Positions 8,888 through 21,148 of a DNA stretch of 64,000 nt are shown here, piece after piece. Origin of the DNA: Sphingobacterium hotanense (lineage in GTDB: Bacteria > Bacteroidota > Bacteroidia > Sphingobacteriales > Sphingobacteriaceae); assembly GCF_008274825.1 (NCBI RefSeq), contig NZ_CP030848.1:3657618-3721617 (forward strand), written 5' to 3'. Below the pieces are notes generated by a model. It made no database searches. It had not been told where the DNA came from and was given only the letters and a program-made list of their open reading frames with translations. The stretch's first letter is position 1. Each line of letters starts with the position of its first letter. The translations under genes and the position numbers were made by a program.

Positions 8888-9539
8888 CAAGATGCAGATC
8901 GATCAAATTATAGAGAAAATTAAGGCTTATCCCGTGATCCCGGTATTTTATCACGATGATGTGGAAGTATGTAAACAGGTACTCAAAGCTTGTTATGATG
9001 GCGGTATTCGCGTATTCGAATTTGTTAACCGAGGGAAGAACGCTGAGGCTAATTTTAAAGCTTTGGTAGACTACAAGAAAGAAGCGATGCCGGAATTGAC
9101 ATTGGGCATTGGCACTATTCTAGACCGTGCGGCTGCAGAAAGCTTTCTAGCGCTAGGTACCGAGTTCTTAGTGAGTCCTATCTTCGTTGCTGAACTTGCG
9201 AAAACGGCCAAGGCAAACAATTGCTTATGGATTCCCGGCTGTATGACACCTACAGAAATTGCAAATGCTATGTTCGCAGGTTGTGGATTTGTAAAGCTAT
9301 TTCCAGGAGAAACGCTCGGAACAGGATTCTTAAAAGGAATTAAGCCGCTATTCCCGAACATGAAGTTTATGCCGACCGGTGGTGTGGATGTGGAAGAGAA
9401 TAACATCAAAAACTGGTTCGCTGCTGGTGTGACGTCCGTAGGCATGGGCTCCAAATTGTTTAAACAACAGGATGGACAATATAATCTAGAAGAAATCAGT
9501 GCTAACTGTAGAAAGGTTTTAGGCTGGGCAACAGCCTAA
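8874..9539 (+). CDS. eda: KDPG / 4-hydroxy-2-oxoglutarate aldolase
   Basis: A class I aldolase of about 221 residues that splits KDPG into pyruvate and glyceraldehyde-3-phosphate. Seen are the FEFVNRG segment near the catalytic Glu, the PGCMTPTEI motif, the Schiff-base Lys in FVKLFPGE, and the phosphate-binding PTGGV and GMGSKLF loops. The start is uncertain: TTG at 8868, ATG at 8874 and ATG at 8892 are in frame. I take 8874, which overlaps kdgK by 14 bp and implies translational coupling. Confidence 0.92.
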   Translation: MENTNKMQIDQIIEKIKAYPVIPVFYHDDVEVCKQVLKACYDGGIRVFEFVNRGKNAEANFKALVDYKKEAMPELTLGIGTILDRAAAESFLALGTEFLVSPIFVAELAKTAKANNCLWIPGCMTPTEIANAMFAGCGFVKLFPGETLGTGFLKGIKPLFPNMKFMPTGGVDVEENNIKNWFAAGVTSVGMGSKLFKQQDGQYNLEEISANCRKVLGWATA

Positions 9540-9542
9540 AAC

Positions 9543-10211
9543 TTATAAAGATACTTCGGAAATAGAATGGTGAGCCATGATTTTGTTTTCGAAGTCTCTA
9601 ATATTGCCCTTATCGAGCAAGACCTCCAAAACCAATACCAATCCTTCCTTATTCAACGTCTGCGTCTTGATCTTCACTTGTTTGGTCAACGGACGAATAT
9701 CGTTGATAAAGCTATCTTTCTCGGAGAGTTTATGGGTATCAAACCTAACGGTCACAACCTTCACTAAATTCCGTAATACGTATCGATTTAAGATCGGGCC
9801 GGAGATAATAATCAAAAAACAGGCTCCTAAAAACAGGATCGCCGTGATGAACATACCGAATCCTATAGCCATCCCCACAGCGGCCGACATCCAGATAATA
9901 CTTGCCGTAGTCAATCCATTCACATTGACGCCATCTTTGAAGATGACACCTGCACCTAAGAAACCAATACCGGATACGACGTAAGAAGCAATCCGAGTCG
10001 CATCTTCAGACTCCCCAGCTCCGAGTTTCATCGATAAGATCGAAAACAAGGTACTTCCCAAACAAATAATCGAGATGGTTTTGAATCCTGCGGATTTATC
10101 TTTCCATTCTCGCTCAAAGCCCAATAGGAAGCCGGCCCCTAGCGATAAAAATGCTTTGAACAAATCATTCCAGTCAAAAATAAATTGATCTGTTATCATT
10201 TCAATATTCAT
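9543..10211 (-). CDS. MgtC/SapB family membrane protein
   Basis: A 222-residue protein with about four to five membrane segments and a soluble C-terminal domain. The motif GFLLGFEREWKDKSAGFKT and the later GIGFLGAGVIFKDG are the hallmarks of the MgtC/SapB family. Some members help cells cope with low magnesium or acid, or regulate the F-type ATPase; the exact role here cannot be read from sequence. It converges with eda with only 3 bp between the stops and no terminator between them. Confidence 0.85.
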   Translation of the reverse strand: MNIEMITDQFIFDWNDLFKAFLSLGAGFLLGFEREWKDKSAGFKTISIICLGSTLFSILSMKLGAGESEDATRIASYVVSGIGFLGAGVIFKDGVNVNGLTTASIIWMSAAVGMAIGFGMFITAILFLGACFLIIISGPILNRYVLRNLVKVVTVRFDTHKLSEKDSFINDIRPLTKQVKIKTQTLNKEGLVLVLEVLLDKGNIRDFENKIMAHHSISEVSL

Positions 10212-10238
10212 ATTTAGTCTTACCCTTCAATTTAAACC

Positions 10239-10246
10239 CAAATCTA
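10239..10246 (-). promoter_or_regulatory. -7 element before the MgtC-like gene
   Basis: TAGATTTG on the minus strand matches TAnnTTTG and lies 28 bp before the start codon. No convincing -33 TTG was found. Confidence 0.4.
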
Positions 10247-10321
10247 CTTAACATTAAATAAATATTAACTACATATTGTTCTATATAATCTCGATTTGGT
10301 GGTGATTTTTTTATAAAAGAA

Positions 10322-10355
10322 AATGGTCTGGACTCCAAAAGGAATCCAGACCATT
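10322..10355 (-). terminator. Terminator of the rpoBC operon
   Basis: Arms 10322-10336 and 10341-10355 pair over 15 bp with one mismatch and a 4-base loop. On the minus strand a T-rich stretch follows. A small extra hairpin (CATGCC/GGCATG, 10365-10379) lies between it and the rpoC stop. Confidence 0.8.
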
Positions 10356-10393
10356 ATTTCTTGCCATGCCTTAGGCATGTCTATCGTTAATTA

Positions 10394-13300
10394 CTAGTCT
10401 TCTTCTTTCGAAGCTAATAATTGATCGTACTCTTCGCGAGAACCTACGATGATGTTGCTGTACTGACGTAAACCGGTACCTGAAGGAATCAAGTGACCAA
10501 CAATTACGTTTTCTTTCAAGCCTAACAAGTTATCGCGTTTACCTGCGATCGCTGCCTCATTCAATACTTTCGTAGTTTCCTGGAAGGAAGCTGCGGAGAT
10601 GAATGATTTAGTACCTAGGGACGCTCTAGTGATACCTTGTAATAAAGGACTTGATGTTGCAGGGATAGCATCACGTACTTCCACTAACTTCATATCCTGA
10701 CGTCTTAGGCTAGAGTTCTCCTCACGTAATTTACGTAAAGTAACAATCTGACCTGGACGTAGAGTTTTAGAATCACCCGCTTCAACAACAACTTTTTTGT
10801 CGTATAATGAATCGTTTTCTTCCATGAAGTCCCATTTGTTTACTGCTTCTTTTTCTAAGAAACGTGTATCTCCTGGATCCTCGATATTCACTTTCTGCAT
10901 CATTTGGTGAACGATAGTTTCAAAGTGTTTATCGTTGATTTTTACCCCTTGCAGGCGGTAAACCTCTTGGATACCATTTACGATATATTCTTGTACTGCC
11001 GCAGGACCTTTGATCGATAAGATGTCTGAAGGAGAAATCTGACCGTCAGATAATGGCATACCTGCTTTAATAAAGTCGTTATCTTGAACTAAGATGTGCT
11101 TAGAAAGTGGTACTAAGTATTTCTTAACTTGACCGTCACGAGACTCGATAGAGATCTCACGGTTACCACGTTTAACACCACCTAAAGAAACAACACCATC
11201 AATTTCAGTTACAACAGCTGGATTTGAAGGATTACGAGCCTCGAACAACTCAGTTACACGAGGAAGACCACCCGTAATATCTCGGGTCTTACCTGTAGAA
11301 CGAGGGATCTTAACTAATACCGCACCTTCTTTAACTTTCTGTCCATCAGAAACTGATACGTGAGCTCCTACCGGAATATTGTATGAACGAATGATTTCGC
11401 CTTTGTTATCCAATACCTTGATAGTAGGGTTTTTCGTTTTATCACGAGTTTCGATAATTACTTTTTCTTTGTGACCTGTTTGTTCATCAGACTCTTCACG
11501 GAAAGTTACACCTTCGATGATTGCATCGAATTCTACCTTACCCGCAAACTCAGAAATAATTACCGCGTTATATGGATCCCAGTCAACTAGTTTAGTGCCT
11601 TTCTCTACGTTCTCACCTTCTTTAACGAATAAGTTCGAACCGTAAGGGATGATTTGTTGGTAAAGTACTTTGTTATCAGCATTTACAACTTTAATCTCAC
11701 CTGAACGACCTAATACGACTTGGTATGGACCATCTTCACCTTCTTTTTCTACTGTACGAACGTTTTCAAATTCGATACGTCCGTCGTATTTAGCGATGAT
11801 AGTAGACTCAGCAGCAATGTTCGAAGCCGTACCACCGACGTGGAACGTACGAAGTGTCAACTGCGTACCTGGCTCACCGATGGACTGTGCAGCAATTACA
11901 CCAACAGCCTCACCTAATTGAACACGCTTACCTGATGCTAAGTTACGACCGTAACAACAAGCACATACTCCACGCTTAGACTCACATGTCAATACCGAAC
12001 GAATTTCTACGCCTTCGATACCTGCATTCTCAATTGCTTCCGCAACTTCCTCTGTGATATCTTCATTTGCAGCAACAATAACTTCGTTAGTAACAGGATC
12101 AATAACATCGTTCAACGGCGTACGACCTAAGATACGGTCATATAATGGCTCAACGATATCGTCGTTATCTTTAAGTGCTGTAGTGTAGATACCACGTAAA
12201 CCGTTACAATCTTGTTCTACAACAATCATATCTTGTGCTACGTCATGTAAACGACGAGTTAAGTAACCCGCATCCGCCGTTTTCAATGCCGTATCCGCAA
12301 GACCTTTACGCGCACCGTGGGTAGAGATAAAGTACTCTAATACCGATAATCCTTCTTTAAAGTTAGATAAGATTGGGTTTTCGATAATCTCACCACCTGA
12401 AGTACCAGACTTCTGAGGCTTCGCCATCAAACCACGCATACCACATAACTGACGGATCTGCTCCTTAGAACCACGAGCTCCTGAATCCAACATCATGTAA
12501 ACAGAGTTGAAACCTTGGTTGTCGTTCGAAAGGATATCCATTACGTGTGCTGTCAAACGGTTGTTGATACGAGTCCAGATATCGATAATCTGGTTGTAAC
12601 GCTCGTTGTTTGTAATGAAACCCATGTTATAGTTGTTCATTACTTCCTCAACTTCGTTCGTAGCTTGAGTAATAAGGTCTGCTTTAGCAGCAGGAATATT
12701 TAAGTCTTGCAAGTTGAATGACAAACCACCTTTGAAAGCCGTTTGGAATCCTAACTCTTTCATATCATCTAAGAACTTCGCTGCACGAGCCATACCTGTG
12801 CTCTTCACGATTTCTCCAATGACATTACGCAATGACTTCTTAGTCAACAATTCATTGATGTAACCTACTTCTTCTGGTACAATCTGGTTAAAGATTACAC
12901 GCCCAACAGTAGTATCGATGATTGCTTCTTTGATTTCACCTTCTTTTGTTCTGATGTTAGTCTTAACCTTGATGAACGAGTGAAGATCAACTTTCTTCTC
13001 ATTTAAAGCGATGATAACCTCTTCAGCTGAGTAGAATGTACTTCCTTCACCGTGCATTTTACGGCTGTCATCAGATTTACGGCCTTTAGTAATATAGTAA
13101 AGACCCAATACCATGTCTTGAGATGGTACTGTAACTGGTGATCCGTTTGCAGGGTTAAGAATGTTGTGTGCTGCCAACATTAAGATTTGGGCTTCCAAGA
13201 TTGCAGCATTACCTAAAGGTAAGTGAACCGCCATCTGGTCACCGTCGAAATCGGCGTTGAACGCTGTACACACTAATGGGTGTAATTGGATCGCTTTACC

Positions 13301-14671
13301 TTCTACTAATGTAGGTTGGAAAGCCTGAATACCCAAACGGTGAAGCGTAGGAGCACGGTTTAGTAATACAGGGTGGCCTTTCAATACATTCTCAAGGATA
13401 TCCCATACTACAGGATCTTTACGATCAACGATTTTCTTAGCAGATTTTACTGTCTTAACAATACCTCTTTCAATCATCTTACGGATGATGAACGGTTTGT
13501 ATAACTCAGCCGCCATGTCTTTCGGAAGACCACACTCGTGTAATTTCAAGTGAGGACCAACGACGATTACCGAACGAGCAGAGTAGTCAACACGTTTACC
13601 TAATAAGTTCTGACGGAAACGACCTTGCTTACCTTTCAAAATATCTGAAAGTGATTTCAACGCACGGTTACCTTCAGTTTTCACTGCATTTACCTTACGT
13701 GAGTTATCAAACAAAGAGTCAACAGCCTCTTGAAGCATACGTTTTTCGTTACGTAAGATAACTTCAGGAGCTTTGATTTCGATCAAACGCTTCAAACGGT
13801 TGTTACGGATGATAACACGGCGGTATAAGTCGTTCAAATCGGAAGTCGCGAAACGACCACCATCCAAAGGAACTAAAGGACGTAACTCTGGTGGAATAAT
13901 AGGAACGATTTTCACGATCATCCATTCCGGACGGTTCTCGATGTGATCATTAGCACCACGGAAAGCTTCTACAACGTGTAAGCGTTTTAACGCTTCGTTT
14001 TTACGTTGTTGCGAAGTCTCATTAGCTGCCTGATGACGTAAATCGTATGATAACTGATCTAGGTCTAGACGTTTTAATAAATCTTCTAGAGCCTCAGCAC
14101 CCATCTTAGCAACGAATTTCTGAGGATCAGTATCATCTAGGTATTGGTTTTCTTTTGGAAGCGTATCAAGAATATCTAAGTATTCTTCTTCTGTTAAGAA
14201 ATCCATGTAAGAGATACCATCATCTTCTTTGATACCTGGTTGGATAACCACATATCTTTCGTAGTAGATGATCATATCTAATTTCTTCGTAGGAAGACCT
14301 AATAAGTAACCAATTTTGTTAGGTAATGAACGGAAATACCAAATATGAGCAACAGGAACCACCAAGTTGATGTGTCCCATACGCTCACGACGTACTTTCT
14401 TTTCCGTTACTTCAACACCACAACGGTCACAAACAATACCTTTATAACGGATACGTTTGTATTTACCACAGTGACATTCGTAGTCTTTTACTGGACCGAA
14501 AATACGCTCGCAGAATAGACCATCACGTTCCGGTTTATACGTACGGTAGTTGATAGTTTCTGGTTTAGTAACCTCACCACTTGAGCGCTCCAAAATAGTC
14601 TCTGGAGAAGCTAAGCTGATCGTAATCGATGTAAAGTTACTTTTGATTTTATTATCTTTTTTGTAAGACAT
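10394..14671 (-). CDS. rpoC: RNA polymerase subunit beta'
   Basis: A 1425-residue catalytic subunit of RNA polymerase. It has the N-terminal zinc-binding cluster ([20 protein letters not shown], about residues 65-85), the active-site Mg2+ motif [12 protein letters not shown] (about 470-480), the second Cys cluster ([13 protein letters not shown]) and a C-terminal tail. No split or frameshift is seen. It follows rpoB after a 72-bp gap that contains a perfect hairpin. Confidence 0.98.
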   Translation of the reverse strand: MSYKKDNKIKSNFTSITISLASPETILERSSGEVTKPETINYRTYKPERDGLFCERIFGPVKDYECHCGKYKRIRYKGIVCDRCGVEVTEKKVRRERMGHINLVVPVAHIWYFRSLPNKIGYLLGLPTKKLDMIIYYERYVVIQPGIKEDDGISYMDFLTEEEYLDILDTLPKENQYLDDTDPQKFVAKMGAEALEDLLKRLDLDQLSYDLRHQAANETSQQRKNEALKRLHVVEAFRGANDHIENRPEWMIVKIVPIIPPELRPLVPLDGGRFATSDLNDLYRRVIIRNNRLKRLIEIKAPEVILRNEKRMLQEAVDSLFDNSRKVNAVKTEGNRALKSLSDILKGKQGRFRQNLLGKRVDYSARSVIVVGPHLKLHECGLPKDMAAELYKPFIIRKMIERGIVKTVKSAKKIVDRKDPVVWDILENVLKGHPVLLNRAPTLHRLGIQAFQPTLVEGKAIQLHPLVCTAFNADFDGDQMAVHLPLGNAAILEAQILMLAAHNILNPANGSPVTVPSQDMVLGLYYITKGRKSDDSRKMHGEGSTFYSAEEVIIALNEKKVDLHSFIKVKTNIRTKEGEIKEAIIDTTVGRVIFNQIVPEEVGYINELLTKKSLRNVIGEIVKSTGMARAAKFLDDMKELGFQTAFKGGLSFNLQDLNIPAAKADLITQATNEVEEVMNNYNMGFITNNERYNQIIDIWTRINNRLTAHVMDILSNDNQGFNSVYMMLDSGARGSKEQIRQLCGMRGLMAKPQKSGTSGGEIIENPILSNFKEGLSVLEYFISTHGARKGLADTALKTADAGYLTRRLHDVAQDMIVVEQDCNGLRGIYTTALKDNDDIVEPLYDRILGRTPLNDVIDPVTNEVIVAANEDITEEVAEAIENAGIEGVEIRSVLTCESKRGVCACCYGRNLASGKRVQLGEAVGVIAAQSIGEPGTQLTLRTFHVGGTASNIAAESTIIAKYDGRIEFENVRTVEKEGEDGPYQVVLGRSGEIKVVNADNKVLYQQIIPYGSNLFVKEGENVEKGTKLVDWDPYNAVIISEFAGKVEFDAIIEGVTFREESDEQTGHKEKVIIETRDKTKNPTIKVLDNKGEIIRSYNIPVGAHVSVSDGQKVKEGAVLVKIPRSTGKTRDITGGLPRVTELFEARNPSNPAVVTEIDGVVSLGGVKRGNREISIESRDGQVKKYLVPLSKHILVQDNDFIKAGMPLSDGQISPSDILSIKGPAAVQEYIVNGIQEVYRLQGVKINDKHFETIVHQMMQKVNIEDPGDTRFLEKEAVNKWDFMEENDSLYDKKVVVEAGDSKTLRPGQIVTLRKLREENSSLRRQDMKLVEVRDAIPATSSPLLQGITRASLGTKSFISAASFQETTKVLNEAAIAGKRDNLLGLKENVIVGHLIPSGTGLRQYSNIIVGSREEYDQLLASKEED

Positions 14672-14701
14672 ACTTCGTAAAAAGTTATAGCTGTATGTAA
14701 A

Positions 14702-14730
14702 AGCTTAAGAGGAACGAGTCCTCTTAAGCT
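14702..14730 (-). other. Perfect hairpin between rpoB and rpoC
   Basis: The 12-bp arms AGCTTAAGAGGA and TCCTCTTAAGCT pair around ACGAG. No T-run follows on the minus strand, so it is more likely an RNA-processing or stability element within the operon transcript than a terminator. Confidence 0.6.
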
Positions 14731-14743
14731 CTGTATTGCTTGA

Positions 14744-17700
14744 TTAATCCAATGTGATATCTAAACCTAAGCCGCGTAACTCATGTACCAATACGTTGAA
14801 CGATTCTGGTACGGATGGAGTTGGTAAGTTATTACCTTTAACGATCGCTTCGTAAGTTTTAGCACGTCCGACAACGTCATCCGATTTCACGGTCAAGATC
14901 TCTTGTAGGATGTTGGAAGCACCGAATGCCTCTAACGCCCAAACCTCCATCTCACCAAAACGCTGACCACCGAACTGTGCCTTACCACCTAATGGCTGTT
15001 GAGTAATCAACGAGTAAGGACCGATAGAACGTGCGTGCATTTTATCATCAACCATGTGACCTAATTTCAACATATAGATCACACCTACAGTAGTAGGTTG
15101 GTCGAAACGCTCACCTGTCAAACCATTGTATAGGTAAGTACGTCCAGACTTAGGCAATGCTGCTTTTTCTACCCATTCTTCCACTTGATCCATCTCTGCA
15201 CCGTCGAAGATTGGAGTAGCAAATTTCACACCTAATTTCTGACCTGCCCATCCTAAAACAGTTTCATAGATCTGTCCAAGGTTCATACGCGAAGGTACAC
15301 CAAGTGGGTTTAACACGATATCAACAGGAGTTCCATCTTCTAAGAATGGCATATCTTCATCACGTACGATACGTGCCACGATACCTTTGTTACCGTGACG
15401 ACCCGCCATCTTGTCACCAACTTTCAATTTACGTTTCTTCGCCACGTAAACTTTAGCCATTTGAACAATTCCTGATGGAAGCTCATCACCCACAGAGATA
15501 GCAAATTTCTCACGTTTGAATGCACCTAACTCCTCATTAACTTTAATGCTGTAGTTATGTAATGCATACTTGATCAATTCGTTCTTATCTTCGTCAGTCG
15601 TCCATCCAGTTGGATTTACGTTGTTATAGTCGATATCTGTAAGAATCTTCTGCGTGAATTTTGCACCCTTAGCTACGAATAACTCTTTGTAGATATTGTA
15701 AACACCTTGACTAGTCTTTCCGTTAACGATGTTGAACAATTTGTCAACTAAGCGCTCTTTAAGACCTCTAAGGTTCTTCTCATGTGCTGTTTCCAATTTC
15801 TCTAAAGCTTTACGCTCAACTTCTTTGGACATTTTCTTCGCACGAGAGAATAATTTTGTATCAATAACTACACCTTTGATTGAAGGAGGAGTTTTTAAAG
15901 ACGCATCTTTAACATCACCTGCTTTATCACCGAAGATAGCACGTAATAACTTCTCTTCTGGTGAAGGATCAGACTCTCCTTTTGGAGTAATCTTACCGAT
16001 CAAGATATCACCTTCGCCAACCTCAGCACCGATACGGATAATACCGTTTTCGTCAAGGTCTTTAGTCGCTTCCTCAGAAACGTTAGGGATATCTGCAGTT
16101 AATTCCTCTTCACCACGTTTTGTATCACGAACCTCTAACTCGAATTCCTCAATATGTAATGAGGTAAACAAGTCTTGTGATACAACACGCTCAGAAATTA
16201 CGATCGCATCCTCAAAGTTGTATCCTTGCCAAGGCATGAATGCTACTTTTAAGTTACGGCCTAATGCTAATTCTCCATCTTCAGTTGCATAACCCTCACA
16301 CAATACTTCACCTTTTTGTACTTTTTGACCTTTTCTTACGATAGGCTTCAAGTTGATACAAGTATTCTGGTTGGTCTTTTTGAACTTCGTTAATTTGTAC
16401 ACTTTAATGTCGTCGTCAAATGAAACTAAACGCTCATTCTCGTTACGGTCGTAGCGGATGTGGATTTCTTGTGCATCTACATACTCTACAGTACCCGAAC
16501 CTTCGGCATTAATTAATGTACGCGAGTCGCTGGCAACACGTGCTTCCAAACCAGTACCTACAACAGGTGCTTGCGGACGCAACAATGGCACAGCTTGACG
16601 TTGCATGTTCGATCCCATCAACGCACGGTTGGCATCATCATGCTCCAAGAAAGGAATCAATGAAGCCGCAATTGATGTAATCTGGTTAGGAGCAACGTCC
16701 ATATAGTCTAATTTCTCAGGCTCGATAATCGGGAAGTCACCCTCGTATCTAGCTTTAACCTTAGGATCTAAGAAATTACCTTTATCATCATAAAGCGCAT
16801 TCGCTTGTGCGATCGTTTTACCGTCTTCGTCCTCTGCCGACAAGTAAACAACCGGTTGGTCAACGACTACTTTACCATCTTTAACTTGACGATAAGGTGT
16901 TTCGATGAAACCTAAGTTGTTGATCTTCGCGTGAACAGATAATGAAGAAATCAAACCGATGTTTGGTCCCTCAGGAGTTTCGATAGTACACAAACGACCG
17001 TAATGCGTGTAGTGAACGTCACGAACCTCGAAACCAGCACGCTCACGAGAAAGACCACCAGGACCTAAAGCTGAAAGACGACGCTTGTGCGTAATCTCCG
17101 CCAATGGGTTTGTCTGGTCCATAAACTGTGACAACTGGTTTGTTCCGAAGAACGAGTTGATAACAGATGATAATGTACGAGCATTGATCAAATCTGTTGG
17201 AGTGAACACCTCGTTATCACGAATGTTCATGCGCTCGCGGATAGTACGTGCCATACGAGCCAAACCAACACCAAACTGAGCGTACAATTGTTCACCAACA
17301 GTACGAACACGACGGTTTGACAAGTGGTCGATATCATCCACCTCTGCTTTAGAGTTGATTAAATTGATCAAGTACTTCACGATAGCGATAATATCTTCGC
17401 GCGTTAAAACTTTCGTATCTGAATCAGTACCAAGTTTCAATTTACGGTTGATACGGTATCTACCCACATCACCTAAATCATAACGCTTGTCTGAGAAGAA
17501 TAAACGATCGATGATACCACGTGCAGTTTCCTCATCAGGTGGTTCAGCGTTACGTAATTGACGATAGATGTGCTCCACCGCTTCTTTCTCAGAGTTAGAA
17601 GTATCCTTTTGTAAAGTATTGTATATAATTGAATAGTCCGCATTGTTAGACTCATCTTCTTTAGCAAGGATAATAGATTTAACACCTGCTTCAATGATTA

Positions 17701-18553
17701 AGTCAATGTGGTCTTCTTCTAAAACTGTTTCACGTTCAAAGATGATCTCGTTACGATCGATAGATACTACTTCACCAGTATCCTCATCTACGAAATCCTC
17801 TGTCCATTTATTTAATACCCTAGCCGCTAAACGACGACCAACGTATTTTTTCAAGCCCGACTTGCTAACTTTAACTTCGTCAGAAAGGTCGAACAATTCT
17901 AAGATATCTTTATCTGAATCAAATCCGATAGCACGTAATAACGTAGTAACCGGGAATTTTTTCTTACGGTCGATATAAGCATACATCACGTTATTTACGT
18001 CTGTTGCAAACTCGATCCAAGATCCTTTAAAAGGAATAACCCTAGCAGAATAAAGTTTAGTACCGTTTGTATGTCTACTTTGACCGAAGAACACACCAGG
18101 TGAACGGTGTAGCTGAGAAACGATTACACGCTCTGCTCCATTGATCACGAAAGTACCTTTTGGAGTCATGTATGGAATTGTTCCTAAGTACACGTCTTGT
18201 ACTATGGTTTCGAAATCTTCGTGTTCCTCATCATTACAAGACAACTTCAATTTAGCCTTCAAAGGTACGCTATAAGTCAAACCACGCTCTATACACTCTT
18301 GGATATCGTAACGCGGCGGATCAATGAAATAATCCAAAAACTCTAGCACAAAGATGTTTCTTGAATCAGAAATAGGGAAGTTTTCGGCGAAAACCTGATA
18401 AAGCCCCTCCTGATGGCGGTTGTCAGAAGTAGTTTCTAGTTGAAAAAACTCCTTGAAAGACTCCAATTGCACATCCAAGAAATCTGGGTAATCAATTACC
18501 TTCTTACTTGTCGCAAAATTTACTCTTTCTTTTTGCATATTATTGTTTGCCAA
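14744..18553 (-). CDS. rpoB: RNA polymerase subunit beta
   Basis: A 1269-residue RNA polymerase beta subunit. The rifampicin-pocket region is visible ([34 protein letters not shown]), as are GRHGNKG and, near the C-terminus, [21 protein letters not shown], which interacts with beta'. It carries no obvious resistance-type change in the DQTNPL...[10 protein letters not shown] segment, as far as reading by eye allows. It is transcribed with rpoC. Confidence 0.98.
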   Translation of the reverse strand: MANNNMQKERVNFATSKKVIDYPDFLDVQLESFKEFFQLETTSDNRHQEGLYQVFAENFPISDSRNIFVLEFLDYFIDPPRYDIQECIERGLTYSVPLKAKLKLSCNDEEHEDFETIVQDVYLGTIPYMTPKGTFVINGAERVIVSQLHRSPGVFFGQSRHTNGTKLYSARVIPFKGSWIEFATDVNNVMYAYIDRKKKFPVTTLLRAIGFDSDKDILELFDLSDEVKVSKSGLKKYVGRRLAARVLNKWTEDFVDEDTGEVVSIDRNEIIFERETVLEEDHIDLIIEAGVKSIILAKEDESNNADYSIIYNTLQKDTSNSEKEAVEHIYRQLRNAEPPDEETARGIIDRLFFSDKRYDLGDVGRYRINRKLKLGTDSDTKVLTREDIIAIVKYLINLINSKAEVDDIDHLSNRRVRTVGEQLYAQFGVGLARMARTIRERMNIRDNEVFTPTDLINARTLSSVINSFFGTNQLSQFMDQTNPLAEITHKRRLSALGPGGLSRERAGFEVRDVHYTHYGRLCTIETPEGPNIGLISSLSVHAKINNLGFIETPYRQVKDGKVVVDQPVVYLSAEDEDGKTIAQANALYDDKGNFLDPKVKARYEGDFPIIEPEKLDYMDVAPNQITSIAASLIPFLEHDDANRALMGSNMQRQAVPLLRPQAPVVGTGLEARVASDSRTLINAEGSGTVEYVDAQEIHIRYDRNENERLVSFDDDIKVYKLTKFKKTNQNTCINLKPIVRKGQKVQKGEVLCEGYATEDGELALGRNLKVAFMPWQGYNFEDAIVISERVVSQDLFTSLHIEEFELEVRDTKRGEEELTADIPNVSEEATKDLDENGIIRIGAEVGEGDILIGKITPKGESDPSPEEKLLRAIFGDKAGDVKDASLKTPPSIKGVVIDTKLFSRAKKMSKEVERKALEKLETAHEKNLRGLKERLVDKLFNIVNGKTSQGVYNIYKELFVAKGAKFTQKILTDIDYNNVNPTGWTTDEDKNELIKYALHNYSIKVNEELGAFKREKFAISVGDELPSGIVQMAKVYVAKKRKLKVGDKMAGRHGNKGIVARIVRDEDMPFLEDGTPVDIVLNPLGVPSRMNLGQIYETVLGWAGQKLGVKFATPIFDGAEMDQVEEWVEKAALPKSGRTYLYNGLTGERFDQPTTVGVIYMLKLGHMVDDKMHARSIGPYSLITQQPLGGKAQFGGQRFGEMEVWALEAFGASNILQEILTVKSDDVVGRAKTYEAIVKGNNLPTPSVPESFNVLVHELRGLGLDITLD

Positions 18554-18609
18554 GGGAATAAGAATTTAGTTTAAAAAAACTGAGCTAACGTCTGTTGATT
18601 TCTTCTTCC

Positions 18610-18691
18610 GATCACACCTCAACAGGCGTGTGATCCGTGGTATTTGTTATAAACAGGAATAGACTCTGATAGATTATACCTATCAGAGTCT
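18610..18691 (-). other. Structured rplL-rpoB intergenic region
   Basis: Two hairpins lie in the 162-bp gap. One is GATCACAC/GTGTGATC (18610-18635). The other has perfect 12-bp arms at 18661-18672 and 18680-18691 around ATTATAC. The second has a T-run on the plus side but not on the minus side. It sits where other bacteria have an rplL-rpoB attenuator or RNase processing site; its role here is inferred from position only. Confidence 0.5.
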
Positions 18692-18715
18692 AAGTTTTTG
18701 GTGCGTTATGCGAGA

Positions 18716-19093
18716 TTATTTAATCTCAACAACAGCTCCAGCTTCTTCTAATTGTTTTTTCAAAGCTTCAGCTTCGTCTTTAGAAACACCAGCTTTTAAT
18801 TCTTTAGGTGCTCCGTCAACTAAATCTTTAGCTTCTTTCAAACCTAAACCAGCTAAGTCTTTAACTAATTTAACTACTGCTAATTTCTGACCACCAGCTT
18901 CTTTCAAGATTACGTCGAAAGAAGTTTTTTCTTCAGCAGCAGCAGCGCCGTCACCAGCAGGTGCAGCAGCAACAGCTACAGCAGCAGCAGCAGGCTCGAT
19001 ACCGTACTCATCTTTTAAGATGTCAGCTAATTCTTTAACTTCTTTTACTGTTAAGTTCACTAACTGTTCAGCAAGTTGTTTTAAATCTGCCAT
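18716..19093 (-). CDS. rplL: 50S ribosomal protein L7/L12
   Basis: The 125-residue stalk protein that recruits translation GTPases. It has an N-terminal dimerisation helix region, an Ala/Gly-rich hinge ([23 protein letters not shown]) and a C-terminal domain with the conserved [24 protein letters not shown] segment. It lies 79 bp after rplJ. Confidence 0.97.
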   Translation of the reverse strand: MADLKQLAEQLVNLTVKEVKELADILKDEYGIEPAAAAVAVAAAPAGDGAAAAEEKTSFDVILKEAGGQKLAVVKLVKDLAGLGLKEAKDLVDGAPKELKAGVSKDEAEALKKQLEEAGAVVEIK

Positions 19094-19172
19094 TTTATTT
19101 TGAATTTTTGAATGTTCTTTAAAAAATATTGTTAATTAAATTGTAACGAACGATAATTTAGTCGAGGGTTCG

Positions 19173-19691
19173 TTAGCCTCTTTCTTCTAATGCTTTTACT
19201 AAGCCTGAAATTGTATTTCCACCCGATTGAAGAGCAGAGATAACATTCTTCGCAGGAGATTGTAATAAAGCGATAACGTCTGCGATAAGTTCTTCTTTAG
19301 ATTTAAGAGTTACTAATGCTTCAAGTTGGTTGTCACCTACGAATGCAGTTTCTTGAATGTAAGCTGCTTTCAATACAGGTTTGTCACCTTCTTTACGTAA
19401 TTGCTTAATTAATTTCGCTGGAGCATTTCCGGTCTCTGAGAACATCATCGTAGATGCACCCTTTAACACGCCGAAAAGTTCTTCTGAATCAACACCTGCT
19501 TCTAATAAAGCTTTCTTAATCAAAGTGTTCTTAACCACTTGGATCTCGATGCCTTGCTCGAAACATTTGCGACGAATGTTGTTCACTTTTTCAACAGTTA
19601 AATCAGCAGTATCAGTAATGTAGAAATTACCGTAGGATTTAATCTGCTCTGCTAAAGCTTGAACAATGTCTTGTTTTAGTTCTTTTCTCAT
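19173..19691 (-). CDS. rplJ: 50S ribosomal protein L10
   Basis: The 172-residue base of the ribosomal stalk, which binds L7/L12 dimers through its C-terminal helix. It starts only 2 bp after the rplA stop, so the long L10-binding leader found before rplJ in E. coli has no room here. Any L10 autoregulation must act elsewhere in the transcript. Confidence 0.96.
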   Translation of the reverse strand: MRKELKQDIVQALAEQIKSYGNFYITDTADLTVEKVNNIRRKCFEQGIEIQVVKNTLIKKALLEAGVDSEELFGVLKGASTMMFSETGNAPAKLIKQLRKEGDKPVLKAAYIQETAFVGDNQLEALVTLKSKEELIADVIALLQSPAKNVISALQSGGNTISGLVKALEERG

Positions 19692-19693
19692 GA

Positions 19694-20392
19694 TTAAATT
19701 CCCGCTACTGATTTAGTCTCCACATGAATACCAGGACTCATGGTTGAAGAGATGTGAATACTCTTGAAGTACGTTCCTTTTGCTGCAGACGGTTTCAAAC
19801 GAGAGATAGTTTGTAATACCTCTAATGCGTTGTCATAAATCTTGTCTGCGTCGAAAGACACTTTACCAACTGAAGTATGGATGATACCGGTTTTATCAAC
19901 TTTGAAATCGATCTTACCACCTTTAACCTCTGTTACAGCTTTACCTACCTCAGTAGTAACTGTACCAGTTTTAGGGTTAGGCATTAAGTTTCTTGGACCT
20001 AAAATACGACCCAATTTACCTACTTTCGCCATAACACTAGGCATAGTGATGATGATGTCAACGTCAGTCCAACCACCTTCGATTTTGCTGATGTAGTCGT
20101 CAAGACCTACGAAATCGGCACCTGCTGCTTTAGCTTCTTCTTCCTTATCAGGAGTACACAATACTAAAACGCGAACAGTTTTACCAGTTCCGTGAGGTAA
20201 TGTTGCAATACCACGAACCATTTGATTTGCTTTACGAGGATCTACGCCCAAACGAACGTCGATATCCACTGAAGCATCAAATTTGGCTGTTGTAATCTCT
20301 TTTACTAAAGCCGCAGCTTCTTTCAAAGAGTACGCTTTACCAGCTTCAATTTTGGATAGTGCCGCTTTTTGATTTTTTGTTAATCTAGCCAC
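19694..20392 (-). CDS. rplA: 50S ribosomal protein L1
   Basis: A 232-residue large-subunit protein of the L1 stalk. The signature region ([29 protein letters not shown]) is intact. It is 22 bp from rplK in the same operon. L1 is often an autogenous repressor of its own operon; no binding site was identified here. Confidence 0.97.
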   Translation of the reverse strand: MARLTKNQKAALSKIEAGKAYSLKEAAALVKEITTAKFDASVDIDVRLGVDPRKANQMVRGIATLPHGTGKTVRVLVLCTPDKEEEAKAAGADFVGLDDYISKIEGGWTDVDIIITMPSVMAKVGKLGRILGPRNLMPNPKTGTVTTEVGKAVTEVKGGKIDFKVDKTGIIHTSVGKVSFDADKIYDNALEVLQTISRLKPSAAKGTYFKSIHISSTMSPGIHVETKSVAGI

Positions 20393-20414
20393 TTTCTTAA
20401 ACTGATTTCGTTAA

Positions 20415-20858
20415 TTAATTTTTCCAAGGAGCATCACCGGATACAGTGATACCCATACTACGCGCAGTACCTGCTACCATTTTCATAGCAGATTCTACTG
20501 TAAATGCATTCAAATCTGGCATTTTATCTTCCGCGATAGTCTTTACTTGATCCCAAGTAATTGAAGCTACCTTCTTACGGTTTGGCTCTCCAGATCCACT
20601 TTTTAGCTTAGCAGCATCTTTTAATTGAACTGCAACTGGAGGAGTTTTGATGATAAAATCAAAAGATTTGTCGGCATATACAGTGATAACAACAGGTAAT
20701 ACTTGACCTGGTTTATCTTGCGTACGAGCGTTAAATTGCTTACAGAAATCCATGATGTTCACACCTTTAGCACCTAATGCAGGTCCTACTGGAGGAGATG
20801 GATTCGCAGCACCGCCCTTCACTTGTAATTTTACTAACGCACTGACTTCTTTTGCCAT
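20415..20858 (-). CDS. rplK: 50S ribosomal protein L11
   Basis: The 147-residue protein of the GTPase-associated centre. The N-terminal segment [30 protein letters not shown] and the C-terminal rRNA-binding GTARSMGI are typical. It is the first gene of rplK-rplA-rplJ-rplL-rpoB-rpoC and appears to have its own promoter. Confidence 0.97.
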   Translation of the reverse strand: MAKEVSALVKLQVKGGAANPSPPVGPALGAKGVNIMDFCKQFNARTQDKPGQVLPVVITVYADKSFDFIIKTPPVAVQLKDAAKLKSGSGEPNRKKVASITWDQVKTIAEDKMPDLNAFTVESAMKMVAGTARSMGITVSGDAPWKN

Positions 20859-20968
20859 TTTGTTTTGTTATTTAATTTGTTAAATGTTTGTTAGTAAGTT
20901 GGAAGCAATAACGTAACATTTACTTTTTCTCGCCGCAACAAAACGGAGTTTTGCATACAAACGAGGTG

Positions 20969-20976
20969 CAAAGATA
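20969..20976 (-). promoter_or_regulatory. -7 element of the rplKAJL-rpoBC promoter
   Basis: TATCTTTG on the minus strand matches TAnnTTTG and lies 110 bp before rplK, leaving a long leader. The same octamer serves the tRNA-tuf transcript. A family B array lies just upstream. Confidence 0.55.
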
Positions 20977-21021
20977 TATATAAATTCCGAGAAACTAAAA
21001 GAATTTTTACTTTTTATCTGA

Positions 21022-21080
21022 ATAAGTACTTAGAAGTGAGTATTTAGTAGTTAGTACTTACTAGTTAGTAGTTAGACCTA
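21022..21080 (+). repeat. Family B TTAG-heptad array between the chitinase gene and rplK
   Basis: Heptads of the type TTAGTAN end in TTAGACCTAG. Seen from rplK this is the CTAA orientation found upstream of start codons elsewhere in the window. Confidence 0.75.
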
Positions 21081-21148
21081 GACTTGAGTATACTACGATT
21101 AAATAAAACAATGAATATCTCCCGATTTAATTCCTGGCAAATATAACA

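Noticed and set aside
15729-16292. A 187-codon antisense frame in rpoB
   Set aside because: It is a Ser-rich shadow of a highly conserved coding sequence.
19691-19694. An L10-type autoregulatory leader before rplJ
   Set aside because: Only 2 bp separate rplA and rplJ, so no such leader can exist at this position.
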